6,130 nt of DNA, taken from an uncultured Clostridia bacterium (lineage in GTDB: Bacteria; Bacillota; Clostridia; Oscillospirales; CAG-272). Location: positions 1 to 6,130 of the forward strand of contig CAMGGT010000065.1 in NCBI GenBank assembly GCA_946055715.1. The letters are read 5' to 3'. The notes under the pieces were generated by a model that did no database searches, was not told the origin of the DNA, and saw only the letters and a list, made by a program, of their open reading frames with translations. The position numbers and the translations under genes were made by a program. This document shows positions 1-5,242 of the stretch, piece after piece (the first letter of the stretch is position 1; the number at the start of each line of letters is the position of its first letter).

Positions 1-587
1 GTCGTATACCCTCTTTCTTCCGCCCATTGCAGGTTTTGCTCGGTAAAGCGGCCTTCCGGCGGACGGTAAAAGGGCGCCGCTTTTTGCCCCGTCTCACGCA
101 AAACGCATTCTTCCAACGCTGACAGTTCCCGTGCAAACGCCTCTTCGTCTGCGCGGCTCATATCTTTGTGATGCGCGGTGTGATTGCAGATCAGGTGCCC
201 TTCTTTGGTCATTCTTTTGACCAGTTCCGGGTTTTTGGTGACAAAATGAGACAAAACAAAAAATGCCCCCACGACCCCTTTTTCCTGCAATGTGTTCAAA
301 ATCTTTTCCACATTGCCGTTCTCATATCCGACATCAAAGGTCAGATAAACGGTCTTTCTTCCCTGCTCTGCCGCCTTTTCGTCACAGTAGAGTGCCTTGT
401 GTTGCCGTATCACCCGCAGATCCCCGTCCAGCACGGGAGCTTTGTGTTCGGCATTCCGCTTTGTATACCAACTGATCGGCTTTGTGCCCATCCGGCTCGC
501 CTGTTCGCCTCCCGCCGAAAGAACAAAGAGTTGCAGCGATGCCAGTACCAGCGCCACACATAGAGCGCTTTTTGCATATCGCATCAT
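1..587 (-). CDS. pdaA: PdaA-like polysaccharide deacetylase (3' end outside window)
   Basis: NodB-family carbohydrate esterase 4 deacetylase, closest to PdaA, which removes the N-acetyl group from muramic acid so that the muramic-delta-lactam of spore cortex can form. The 195 visible residues begin with a basic start and a hydrophobic segment (about 8-24) that should be a signal peptide or membrane anchor, so the enzyme acts outside the membrane. The catalytic domain shows motif 1 TFDVGYENG (83-91, catalytic D85), motif 2 HTAHH (136-140, metal ligands H136 and H140) and motif 3 RPPEG (175-179). As in PdaA, which has TFDNGYENG, the second Asp of the usual TFDD is replaced (here V86). The last conserved motifs lie beyond base 1. 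The first of two adjacent ATG codons (587) is preferred because GGAG at 600-597 sits 9 bases upstream. No promoter of its own was found, so expression may rely on read-through from rpsU. Family is secure; the exact PdaA role is inferred from the motifs. Confidence 0.85.
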   Translation of the reverse strand, partial: MMRYAKSALCVALVLASLQLFVLSAGGEQASRMGTKPISWYTKRNAEHKAPVLDGDLRVIRQHKALYCDEKAAEQGRKTVYLTFDVGYENGNVEKILNTLQEKGVVGAFFVLSHFVTKNPELVKRMTKEGHLICNHTAHHKDMSRADEEAFARELSALEECVLRETGQKAAPFYRPPEGRFTEQNLQWAEERGYT

Positions 588-629
588 CCGGTCTTACTCC
601 TTTTTCTTTTATTGTTTGCAGCAGACCGG
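588..629 (-). promoter_or_regulatory. Leader of deacetylase gene with possible stem around the RBS
   Basis: In the minus-strand RNA, CCGGUC (from 629-624) can pair with GACCGG (593-588), which lies directly against the start codon. The loop of about 30 bases is A-rich and contains the ribosome binding site AAGGAG (602-597). Six mostly GC pairs could fold the start region, but the site itself stays in the loop. Pairing is read directly from the sequence; any regulatory effect is inference and chance is possible. Confidence 0.3.
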
Positions 630-639
630 CGAATATGAA

Positions 640-673
640 AGCAGAGCCGACAGAAAATTCTGTCGGCTCTGCT
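640..673 (-). terminator. Hairpin terminator of rpsU
   Basis: A perfect inverted repeat pairs 640-655 with 658-673 (arm AGCAGAGCCGACAGAA), giving at least 14 pairs once room is left for the small A/T-rich loop. It begins 5 bases after the rpsU stop codon. On the minus strand the stem is followed by TTTCATATT, a short, imperfect U-tract. On the plus strand the following bases are GCAAATTAC, so it suits rpsU rather than plus-strand transcription. The weak U-tract suggests incomplete termination, which would let some transcripts continue into the deacetylase gene. Confidence 0.7.
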
Positions 674-678
674 GCAAA

Positions 679-855
679 TTACTTGAATTTGCGCTTTCTG
701 GCGGCTTCCGCCTTCTTTTTGCGCTTGACGCTGGGCTTTTCGTAACATTCTCTCTTGCGAAGTTCGGCGGGCACGCCTGACTTGACGTAGGAACGCTTAA
801 AGCGTCTGAGAGCGCTGTCGATCGTCTCGTTCTCTTTCACTCTGATCTCTGCCAT
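679..855 (-). CDS. rpsU: 30S ribosomal protein S21
   Basis: Small basic protein of the 30S subunit, located near the 3' end of 16S rRNA and involved in translation initiation. The product is 58 residues, the normal size in Firmicutes. It has the family's ALRRFKRS block (15-22), then [16 protein letters not shown] (33-48), and ends in the Lys/Arg-rich tail AARKRKFK. The frame is open further upstream (ATGs at 891 and 885), but the start at 855 is chosen because AGGGAGG (872-866) lies 10 bases before it, the family N-terminus fits, and the predicted transcription start near 894 would leave the upstream ATGs almost leaderless. It is separated by 131 bases from folD upstream and has its own strong promoter and hairpin terminator, so it is probably transcribed largely on its own. 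Confidence 0.96.
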   Translation of the reverse strand: MAEIRVKENETIDSALRRFKRSYVKSGVPAELRKRECYEKPSVKRKKKAEAARKRKFK

Positions 856-900
856 TCTATTTTCGCCTCCCTTCGGGTCAAACATAGACATTACTTATTT

Positions 901-929
901 AGTATATCGGATGTTAGCGGATTTGTCAA
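901..929 (-). promoter_or_regulatory. Sigma-A promoter of rpsU
   Basis: On the minus strand, -35 TTGACA (929-924) is a perfect consensus and -10 TATACT (906-901) matches five of six bases, separated by 17 bases. Transcription would begin around 894, giving a leader of about 40 bases with the AGGGAGG ribosome binding site in it. This is the strongest type of housekeeping promoter, as expected for a ribosomal protein gene. Confidence 0.85.
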
Positions 930-941
930 GCGGATTTTCCA

Positions 942-963
942 AAAAAAGTGTGAAAAAAGTGTG
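942..963. repeat. Tandem 11-bp repeat downstream of folD
   Basis: AAAAAAGTGTG occurs twice head to tail, at 942-952 and 953-963, in the gap between the folD stop and the rpsU promoter. Read on the minus strand it is two T-runs, each preceded by CACAC, directly after folD. No hairpin stands before the T-runs, so it is not a standard intrinsic terminator. It may be slippage-derived low-complexity sequence. Confidence 0.6.
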
Positions 964-986
964 ATCGTTTTTACAGTTTCTGCATT

Positions 987-1859
987 TCATGCTCTGGGCT
1001 CTACGGGCGGGCAGGCCAGAAGGCGTGCGGCCAGGAGGGTGTTTTTCATCAGCATGGCAATGGTCATGGGGCCAACGCCGCCAGGTACAGGGGTGATGGC
1101 AGACGCTTTTGCCGACACCGTCGCAAAATCAACATCTCCGCACAGTCCTTCCGACAGGCGGTTGATGCCCACATCAATGACGACAGCACCGTCTTTGACC
1201 ATGTCTGCACACACAAAGCGGGGCTTTCCCACTGCGGCCACCAGCAGGTCGGCCGACCGGGTATAAAACGGCAGATCCTCTGTATGAGAGTGGCACACGG
1301 TCACCGTGGCATTGCGCGCAAGCAACAGTTGCGCCATCGGTTTGCCCACAATGTTGGAACGTCCGATAACCACACAATGCATCCCGTCTACAGAAATACC
1401 GCAGCGGTCAAGCAATTCCATCACACCGGCGGGCGTGCAAGGAGCAAAACGCGGCCGCCCGGAGAGAAGAAAGCCCATGTTGACCGGATGAAATCCATCC
1501 ACATCCTTGTCGGGAGAGATAGCCCGCAAAACGACCTCTTCCCTGATATGTCGGGGCAACGGCAATTGCACCAGAATGCCGTGGACATCCGCACGACGGT
1601 TCAATGTATCGATCTCCCGTAGGAGAACTTCCTCTGTCGTCTCTTTTGGCAGAGCGATCTCAAACGACGCGATGCCGGTTTCCCGGCATGCGCGGCATTT
1701 GTTGCGTACATACACACAGGAGGCCGGGTCGTCTCCCACGATGATGACCGCAAGTCCGGGGATGACCCCTGTTTGCTGTGTAAATTCCGTCACATCGCGT
1801 GCGACATCCGCTTTGACAGCAGCGGAGATCGCACGTCCGTCAATGAGTTTCGGCTCCAT
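987..1859 (-). CDS. folD: Bifunctional methylenetetrahydrofolate dehydrogenase/cyclohydrolase
   Basis: FolD interconverts 5,10-methylene-, 5,10-methenyl- and 10-formyl-tetrahydrofolate with NADP, feeding purine, formyl-Met and one-carbon metabolism in the cytoplasm. The 290-residue product is of full family length. The catalytic region has YVRNK (50-54, with Y50 and catalytic K54), QLPLP (98-102, Q98) and KDVDGFHP (118-125, D121). The Rossmann dinucleotide site is GRSNIVGKP (166-174), and the C-terminal signature PVPGGVGPMT (257-266) is intact. It starts 21 bases after the spoVT stop, with AAAGGA (1872-1867) 7 bases before ATG, so it is probably co-transcribed with spoVT. All catalytic residues I can place match the Escherichia coli numbering closely, and I see no sign of damage. 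Confidence 0.97.
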   Translation of the reverse strand: MEPKLIDGRAISAAVKADVARDVTEFTQQTGVIPGLAVIIVGDDPASCVYVRNKCRACRETGIASFEIALPKETTEEVLLREIDTLNRRADVHGILVQLPLPRHIREEVVLRAISPDKDVDGFHPVNMGFLLSGRPRFAPCTPAGVMELLDRCGISVDGMHCVVIGRSNIVGKPMAQLLLARNATVTVCHSHTEDLPFYTRSADLLVAAVGKPRFVCADMVKDGAVVIDVGINRLSEGLCGDVDFATVSAKASAITPVPGGVGPMTIAMLMKNTLLAARLLACPPVEPRA

Positions 1860-1880
1860 TTGAACATCCTTTATTCATCT

Positions 1881-2426
1881 TTAAGATTCCAGTTGCCTTG
1901 CCAGAAAATTTGCTGCGGTCTGAATCAGTTTGATTTCCGTTTCCCCGGGTTGCCCGTCGGCTGTCTGCCCGGAGATCACAGAGCAAACACAGCCGATCAG
2001 GTCGCCCTGCGAGATAATGGGCATAGCGCAACTGACTGTATGGTTGCCATCTTCGGTCACGCTGACCGTGTCGGCCCCTTGTTTATACTGATAAAACGAG
2101 CGCTTTTCAATCACCTGTTCCAGCCCGGACGAAATGCCCTTGTCCATTAATTCTCTTCTGGGCACGCCCGCACAGGCAATCACCGCGTCTCTGTCGCAGA
2201 CAACAACGCTGAGGTCACAGATCTTGTGCAGCGTTTCCGCATACTGTGCGGCAAAGGCGGAAAGTTCTCCGATGGGGGAATACTTTTTGAAGATGACTTC
2301 CCCCTCCCTATCGGTAAAGATCTCCAGCGGGTCGCCCTCTTTGATGCGCATGGTGCGGCGGATCTCCTTGGGAATAACCACACGTCCCAGATCGTCTATT
2401 CTTCTGACAATTCCTGTTGCTTTCAT
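1881..2426 (-). CDS. spoVT: Stage V sporulation transcription factor SpoVT
   Basis: AbrB-family DNA-binding regulator that in Bacillus acts in the forespore and modulates sigma-G-dependent genes. The product is 181 residues (Bacillus SpoVT is about 178). The N-terminal swapped-hairpin domain is near-invariant: MKATGIVRRIDDLGRVVIPK (1-20), then EIRRTMRI (21-28) and EGDPLEIF (30-37). Residues from about 55 form the GAF-like C-terminal domain, which ends in the characteristic ETEIKLIQTAANFLARQLE (162-180). This C-terminal domain separates SpoVT from short AbrB/Abh proteins. The frame is open 65 codons further upstream, but the start at 2426 is fixed by the family N-terminus and by GGGAG about 10 bases before it. 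It leads the folD pair and lies 115 bases downstream of the GH20 gene. Its ribosome binding site falls within an 11-bp inverted repeat (see separate entry). Confidence 0.95.
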   Translation of the reverse strand: MKATGIVRRIDDLGRVVIPKEIRRTMRIKEGDPLEIFTDREGEVIFKKYSPIGELSAFAAQYAETLHKICDLSVVVCDRDAVIACAGVPRRELMDKGISSGLEQVIEKRSFYQYKQGADTVSVTEDGNHTVSCAMPIISQGDLIGCVCSVISGQTADGQPGETEIKLIQTAANFLARQLES

Positions 2427-2430
2427 ATCT

Positions 2431-2492
2431 ATAATCTCCCTTTTTGCTGTAAATGGTTGTGAGACTATTGTTTGCAGGATCAGGGAGATTAT
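2431..2492 (-). promoter_or_regulatory. Inverted repeat able to mask the spoVT ribosome binding site
   Basis: In the minus-strand RNA, AUAAUCUCCCU (2492-2482) is perfectly complementary to AGGGAGAUUAU (2441-2431), which contains the spoVT Shine-Dalgarno sequence and ends four bases before the ATG. The loop between the arms is 40 bases. Folding would hide the ribosome binding site. The 5' arm also contains CATAAT-like bases (2493-2488) that could instead be a -10 element; in that case transcription would start near 2481 and the 5' arm would be absent from that RNA. The pairing is directly visible; the regulatory role is inference. Confidence 0.5.
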
Positions 2493-2541
2493 GCGAAAAG
2501 TCTTGAATTTGCGTTTGGGGTGTGCTACAATGGTCGAGACA

Positions 2542-4149
2542 TCAGGGATGAGACAACCGGCAGACCGTCGAGGCCTGTGCCCACACATTGAAACCGATGC
2601 TTTCGCCTTTTGCTTTGGCACGCTGGACAGGCAGGCGTTCTTCCTCCAGTTCGGGAATGGACCCGACCTTGCCTTCTGCCCATTCCACCAGTCGGTTTGC
2701 CGCCCTGCGCAGCCGTTCTTTCAGCCCGCCGAGACGGATGTCCTGCACATCAAACCCATAGGGCTTGTTTTCGGTCATCCACTGGTCATAGAACAGATCA
2801 GAGAAGGTCTCAACGCGGCGAACTGCTTCGGGATAATCGTTTTGCGCCAACCGCAGAACTGCCTCACGGTCACCATTAAGATAAGCATCCTGTGTGCGCA
2901 CACCCAGGTCTGCCTTGATCTCCAGCACGGAGCAAAGGGCAGAAAGTGTACGGAACACTTCGGGATAATGTTTCACGCGTTGGCCGGCCTCTGCCAGACG
3001 CGCAGCCGATTCGGCGCAGGCCGCCGACACACCTGCGGGAACGGTATAGTCAAGAAAGCCCGCCAGCGGGTCATTATACAGCAGATATTTGCTGGGATTC
3101 TCACACCTGTCGCCACTGCCCTCGCTGATCCTGTTGGGAATGTCCAGCAACATATAATCGTCATACTCATCGCCCACCGCATCCCGAAACAGCGCCTTGA
3201 CATCCTCTTCGGTCGCGTTTTCGTCTTTGGCCAGGCAGGCCGCCCAGGCCATTGTGGGCAACACAGAGTAACGGGAGCCCTCCGCACCGTCATCGCCCCA
3301 CAGGGTGATGAAGGCAGAACGAACGCCCTCTTTCACACAGGCGGCAAACGCTTCCCTTGTTGCATGAATGGAAAACTTGTTGTGGGGTGCAAAGCCGTGC
3401 CAGCACCACGCGCCGCCGGCAAATATCAGGTTGTCGCAGAGTTGCTTGTTTTCATGCATGAACTTGGCATATTCGGCTTCCGTTGACCGATAATAGTCCC
3501 AGTAGACAAGCGTCACATCCTTGGGGATCATGGCCTTGGCGCTTTCGATCATGCCGGACTCGCGCGACAGATGATAGAACATATCGTTCCAGATCATGGG
3601 CTCAAAGCCCTCTTTGGCCGCCAGTTCGCACACGCGGTTCAGGTGTTCTGTCAATATCTCAAAACGGTTGCGTATGCCGTGCAGTTCGCGGTATTTGCCC
3701 AGACCAACCATATAGGCCTCGTCCATGCCCAGATGGATGCGTTTCGTGTGGAAACACTTGCGCAGGGTCTTGAACATATTGGCCAACAGCGTATAGGTCC
3801 TTTCTGCCCCGATGAGCAGAATATTGTCAAAGTCGCGCGCCTGGCTGGCATATTCTTCCCACCGCATGATGCTGTTGAGGTGTGCCAACGCCTGCACACA
3901 GGGAATCAACTCAATGCCCTGCTCTGCCGCGTATTCATCCAACTCGCGCATCTCTTCACAGGTGTATCTGCCCCGCAGATAGCCAAAGTAGGGCTCTCCC
4001 TCCACTTCGTAGGTATCTTCGGTATAAAGCATCAGGTATGTATAGCCCATTTTGGCCATGATCCTGATGTAATCGCGGACTGCCTCCGGCTTCATCACAC
4101 CGTTGCGGGAACAGTCGATCATTACGCCGAGTTCGTCAAAATTTTTCAT
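2542..4149 (-). CDS. Intracellular GH20 beta-N-acetylhexosaminidase (GH20C type)
   Basis: Family 20 glycoside hydrolase, expected to release terminal GlcNAc or GalNAc from the non-reducing end by substrate-assisted catalysis. The 535-residue product has no signal peptide, so it should act in the cytoplasm on imported oligosaccharides. The TIM-barrel signature HLGMDE (139-144) carries the catalytic Asp-Glu pair D143 and E144. Other barrel-end motifs are YLMLYTEDTY (38-47), WNDMF (187-191), YWDYY (216-220), GGAWCW (245-250) and TLWGDDGAE (282-290), whose Trp residues probably line the sugar pocket. Residues from about 310 on are largely helical and contain NKPYGFDVQDIRLGGL (461-476), resembling the C-terminal domain of streptococcal GH20C/GcnA-like enzymes. 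The start at 4149 is chosen over 4179 because AAAGGAG lies 5 bases upstream. It is transcribed divergently from the esterase pair. Family and catalytic residues are clear; substrate is not. Confidence 0.88.
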   Translation of the reverse strand: MKNFDELGVMIDCSRNGVMKPEAVRDYIRIMAKMGYTYLMLYTEDTYEVEGEPYFGYLRGRYTCEEMRELDEYAAEQGIELIPCVQALAHLNSIMRWEEYASQARDFDNILLIGAERTYTLLANMFKTLRKCFHTKRIHLGMDEAYMVGLGKYRELHGIRNRFEILTEHLNRVCELAAKEGFEPMIWNDMFYHLSRESGMIESAKAMIPKDVTLVYWDYYRSTEAEYAKFMHENKQLCDNLIFAGGAWCWHGFAPHNKFSIHATREAFAACVKEGVRSAFITLWGDDGAEGSRYSVLPTMAWAACLAKDENATEEDVKALFRDAVGDEYDDYMLLDIPNRISEGSGDRCENPSKYLLYNDPLAGFLDYTVPAGVSAACAESAARLAEAGQRVKHYPEVFRTLSALCSVLEIKADLGVRTQDAYLNGDREAVLRLAQNDYPEAVRRVETFSDLFYDQWMTENKPYGFDVQDIRLGGLKERLRRAANRLVEWAEGKVGSIPELEEERLPVQRAKAKGESIGFNVWAQASTVCRLSHP

Positions 4150-4166
4150 ACGATCTCCTTTTATCC

Positions 4167-4181
4167 GGTTGCTTTGCAACC
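4167..4181. promoter_or_regulatory. GGTTGC/GCAACC palindrome in GH20 leader, candidate operator
   Basis: GGTTGC (4167-4172) and GCAACC (4176-4181) form a perfect 6-bp inverted repeat around TTT, about 15-25 bases downstream of the predicted GH20 transcription start and just upstream of its ribosome binding site. It could be a protein-binding operator or a small RNA hairpin. The same half-site GCAACC recurs at 4269-4274 next to the esterase gene. Function is inferred. Confidence 0.4.
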
Positions 4182-4183
4182 CA

Positions 4184-4211
4184 TTGTTTTAAGCTGGAAC
4201 AATTCTATCAT
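4184..4211 (+). promoter_or_regulatory. Weak candidate promoter of first esterase gene
   Basis: TTGTTT (4184-4189) and TATCAT (4206-4211) are 16 bases apart on the plus strand. The -10 matches five of six bases but the -35 only three. Its -10 overlaps the -10 of the minus-strand GH20 promoter, so the two would compete. The transcript would start near 4218 with a leader of about 70 bases. It is the best candidate I see for this gene, but it is not secure. Confidence 0.3.
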
Positions 4212-4230
4212 ACCCATATCCCCTTGTCAA
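4202..4230 (-). promoter_or_regulatory. Sigma-A promoter of GH20 gene
   Basis: On the minus strand, perfect -35 TTGACA (4230-4225) and -10 TAGAAT (4207-4202) are separated by exactly 17 bases, with an extended -10 TG just upstream (TGATAGAAT). Transcription would start near 4195, leaving a leader of about 46 bases that contains the GGTTGC/GCAACC palindrome. Strong match, so the gene is probably repressible rather than activator-dependent (inference). Confidence 0.8.
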
Positions 4231-4268
4231 GAAACATAGAGATGAAATCCAAACTTATTCAACAAGCT

Positions 4269-4285
4269 GCAACCGAAGGAGTTGC
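4269..4285 (+). promoter_or_regulatory. Ribosome binding site of first esterase inside a small hairpin
   Basis: GAAGGAG (4275-4281) lies 6 bases before the ATG at 4288 and decides that start over the TTG at 4282. GCAAC (4269-4273) and GTTGC (4281-4285) flank it, so the site would sit in the loop of a 5-bp stem. The GCAACC half-site matches the palindrome at 4176-4181. The ribosome binding site is clear; the hairpin's relevance is not. Confidence 0.5.
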
Positions 4286-4287
4286 TT

Positions 4288-5076
4288 ATGATTCACGAGA
4301 AAATCTACCTCTATCCCAATCGCAAGGATGTCTTTTTGGAGACCTACTGCTTTGAACGTGGCGTCTGCCGAAAGTCGGATGCGATGCTGATCCTGCCCGG
4401 CGGAGGGTACAGCTATATCTGCGATGTCGTGGGCGAACCGATTGCCCGCGCCTTTGCCGCCGAGGGCTTCAACTGCTTTGTGCTGACATACGGCATAGGC
4501 GACCATGCCCGTTATCCCGGGCCTCTGCTGGATGCCGCCCTTGCCATGAAGTACATACGGGAGCATGCAGACCGCTACAACATCAACCCGGAAAAGATCT
4601 GCGCGGTCGGCTGTTCGGCGGGCGGGCACCTGTGCGGGCTTTTGGGCAATATGTGGCACCTGCCCTTTCTGTCAGAGACCGTCGGCGCCCCCTCCGAGAC
4701 CTTCCGCCCTGTTTGCGTGATGATGATCTATCCCGTCATCACCGCCTACGAATATGCGCATCCCGACTCCATCCGCATGCTGGTCGGCGACCACCCGACC
4801 GGGGAAGAACTGACGGCCGTCTCGATCGAAAAGCTTGTCAGCGCAAGATCCGTGCCCGCCTTTCTCTTTCACACAGCGGCAGACGGCCTTGTGCCTCCGG
4901 AAAACACCCTGCTTGCCGCCAAAGCATACCACGATGCCGGCATCCCTTTTGAAGTCCATATCTATCCTTTCGGCGGGCATGGCATTGCGTTGGGCAAAAA
5001 AGAAACCGGCACCGAAGATGCCGCCGTGGCAGAATGGCCGCGCCTCGCCACTGCATTCTGCCGCCGGTTTCTTTGA
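4288..5076 (+). CDS. Alpha/beta-hydrolase esterase, first of tandem pair
   Basis: Serine hydrolase of the acetyl esterase/lipase group (Aes-like, COG0657, or BD-FAE-like), likely to cleave acyl esters from small or carbohydrate substrates. The 262-residue product has no signal peptide and is probably cytoplasmic. After the first strands, PGGGY (37-41) provides the oxyanion hole. The nucleophile elbow is GCSAGG (108-113) with S110; the acid is D199 in ADGLVP (198-203) and the base H231 in GGHG (229-232). The triad is therefore complete. The N-terminus MIHEKIYLYP and C-terminus EWPRLATAFCRRFL are shared with the next gene; the two proteins are about 76% identical over 262 aligned positions by hand count. 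It is divergent from the GH20 gene and separated from its paralogue by 166 bases. An esterase acting on acetylated sugars fits the GH20 neighbour, but the substrate cannot be read from the sequence. Confidence 0.88.
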   Translation: MIHEKIYLYPNRKDVFLETYCFERGVCRKSDAMLILPGGGYSYICDVVGEPIARAFAAEGFNCFVLTYGIGDHARYPGPLLDAALAMKYIREHADRYNINPEKICAVGCSAGGHLCGLLGNMWHLPFLSETVGAPSETFRPVCVMMIYPVITAYEYAHPDSIRMLVGDHPTGEELTAVSIEKLVSARSVPAFLFHTAADGLVPPENTLLAAKAYHDAGIPFEVHIYPFGGHGIALGKKETGTEDAAVAEWPRLATAFCRRFL

Positions 5077-5123
5077 CTAAACATTCATTTTGTACGCTCC
5101 AACTGTGCCGGTGTTTTCGGGTT

Positions 5124-5168
5124 GTGGACGGCGGAGATAAATGCCATGATGCCCGTCTCCCCGCCCAC
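5124..5168. repeat. Imperfect GC-rich inverted repeat between the esterase genes
   Basis: Bases 5124-5137 pair with 5156-5168 (GTGG, then CGG, then GGAGA against TCTCC, CCG, CCAC), with one A-C mismatch (5128/5164) and one bulged C (5132), around an 18-base loop. No T-run follows on either strand, so it is not a standard terminator. It could attenuate read-through from the first esterase, protect its mRNA 3' end, or be a copy of a dispersed intergenic palindrome. The rest of this 166-base gap holds only the promoter described next. Confidence 0.45.
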
Positions 5169-5184
5169 AGACAGACTCATCTAT

Positions 5185-5213
5185 TCTACATGATTAGTCA
5201 TTCTCAATATAAT
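5185..5213 (+). promoter_or_regulatory. Sigma-A promoter of second esterase gene
   Basis: A perfect -10 TATAAT (5208-5213) stands 17 bases after TCTACA (5185-5190), which matches four of six -35 bases. Transcription would begin near 5220, giving a leader of about 22 bases with AAGGAG at 5231-5236. The second paralogue can thus be expressed independently of the first. Confidence 0.65.
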
Positions 5214-5242
5214 CATTTTTGGTTGTAAAAAAGGAGTATCTC

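Noticed and set aside
2482..2493. GCATAATCT upstream of spoVT as a sporulation-sigma or sigma-A -10 element
   Set aside because: No convincing -35 element stands at the right distance for sigma-A, sigma-F or sigma-G, so it is not listed as a promoter. It remains a caveat to the leader-stem idea.
683..2512. 12-base direct match CTTGAATTTGCG at about 682-693 and 2502-2513
   Set aside because: One copy is the end of the rpsU coding sequence and the other is in the spoVT upstream gap. A match of this length is expected by chance in a window of this size.
2427..2621. 65-codon N-terminal extension of SpoVT
   Set aside because: The extension overlaps the 3' end of the GH20 gene and crosses the leader. 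SpoVT family proteins begin at the MKATGIVRRID block, which has its own ribosome binding site.
2134..3486. 450-codon open frame on the plus strand, opposite spoVT and the GH20 gene
   Set aside because: It spans two well-supported minus-strand genes and their intergenic gap, has no recognisable domain, and lacks a good ribosome binding site. It is an antisense shadow.
3571..4239. 222-codon open frame on the plus strand opposite the start of the GH20 gene
   Set aside because: It runs antisense to the GH20 catalytic domain and through the divergent promoter, and has no recognisable domain.
5085..5180. 31-codon minus-strand frame between the two esterase genes (starting MSLSVGGETG)
   Set aside because: Codon use looks protein-like, but there is no ribosome binding site before the ATG, it coincides with the GC-rich palindrome, and no family is recognised.
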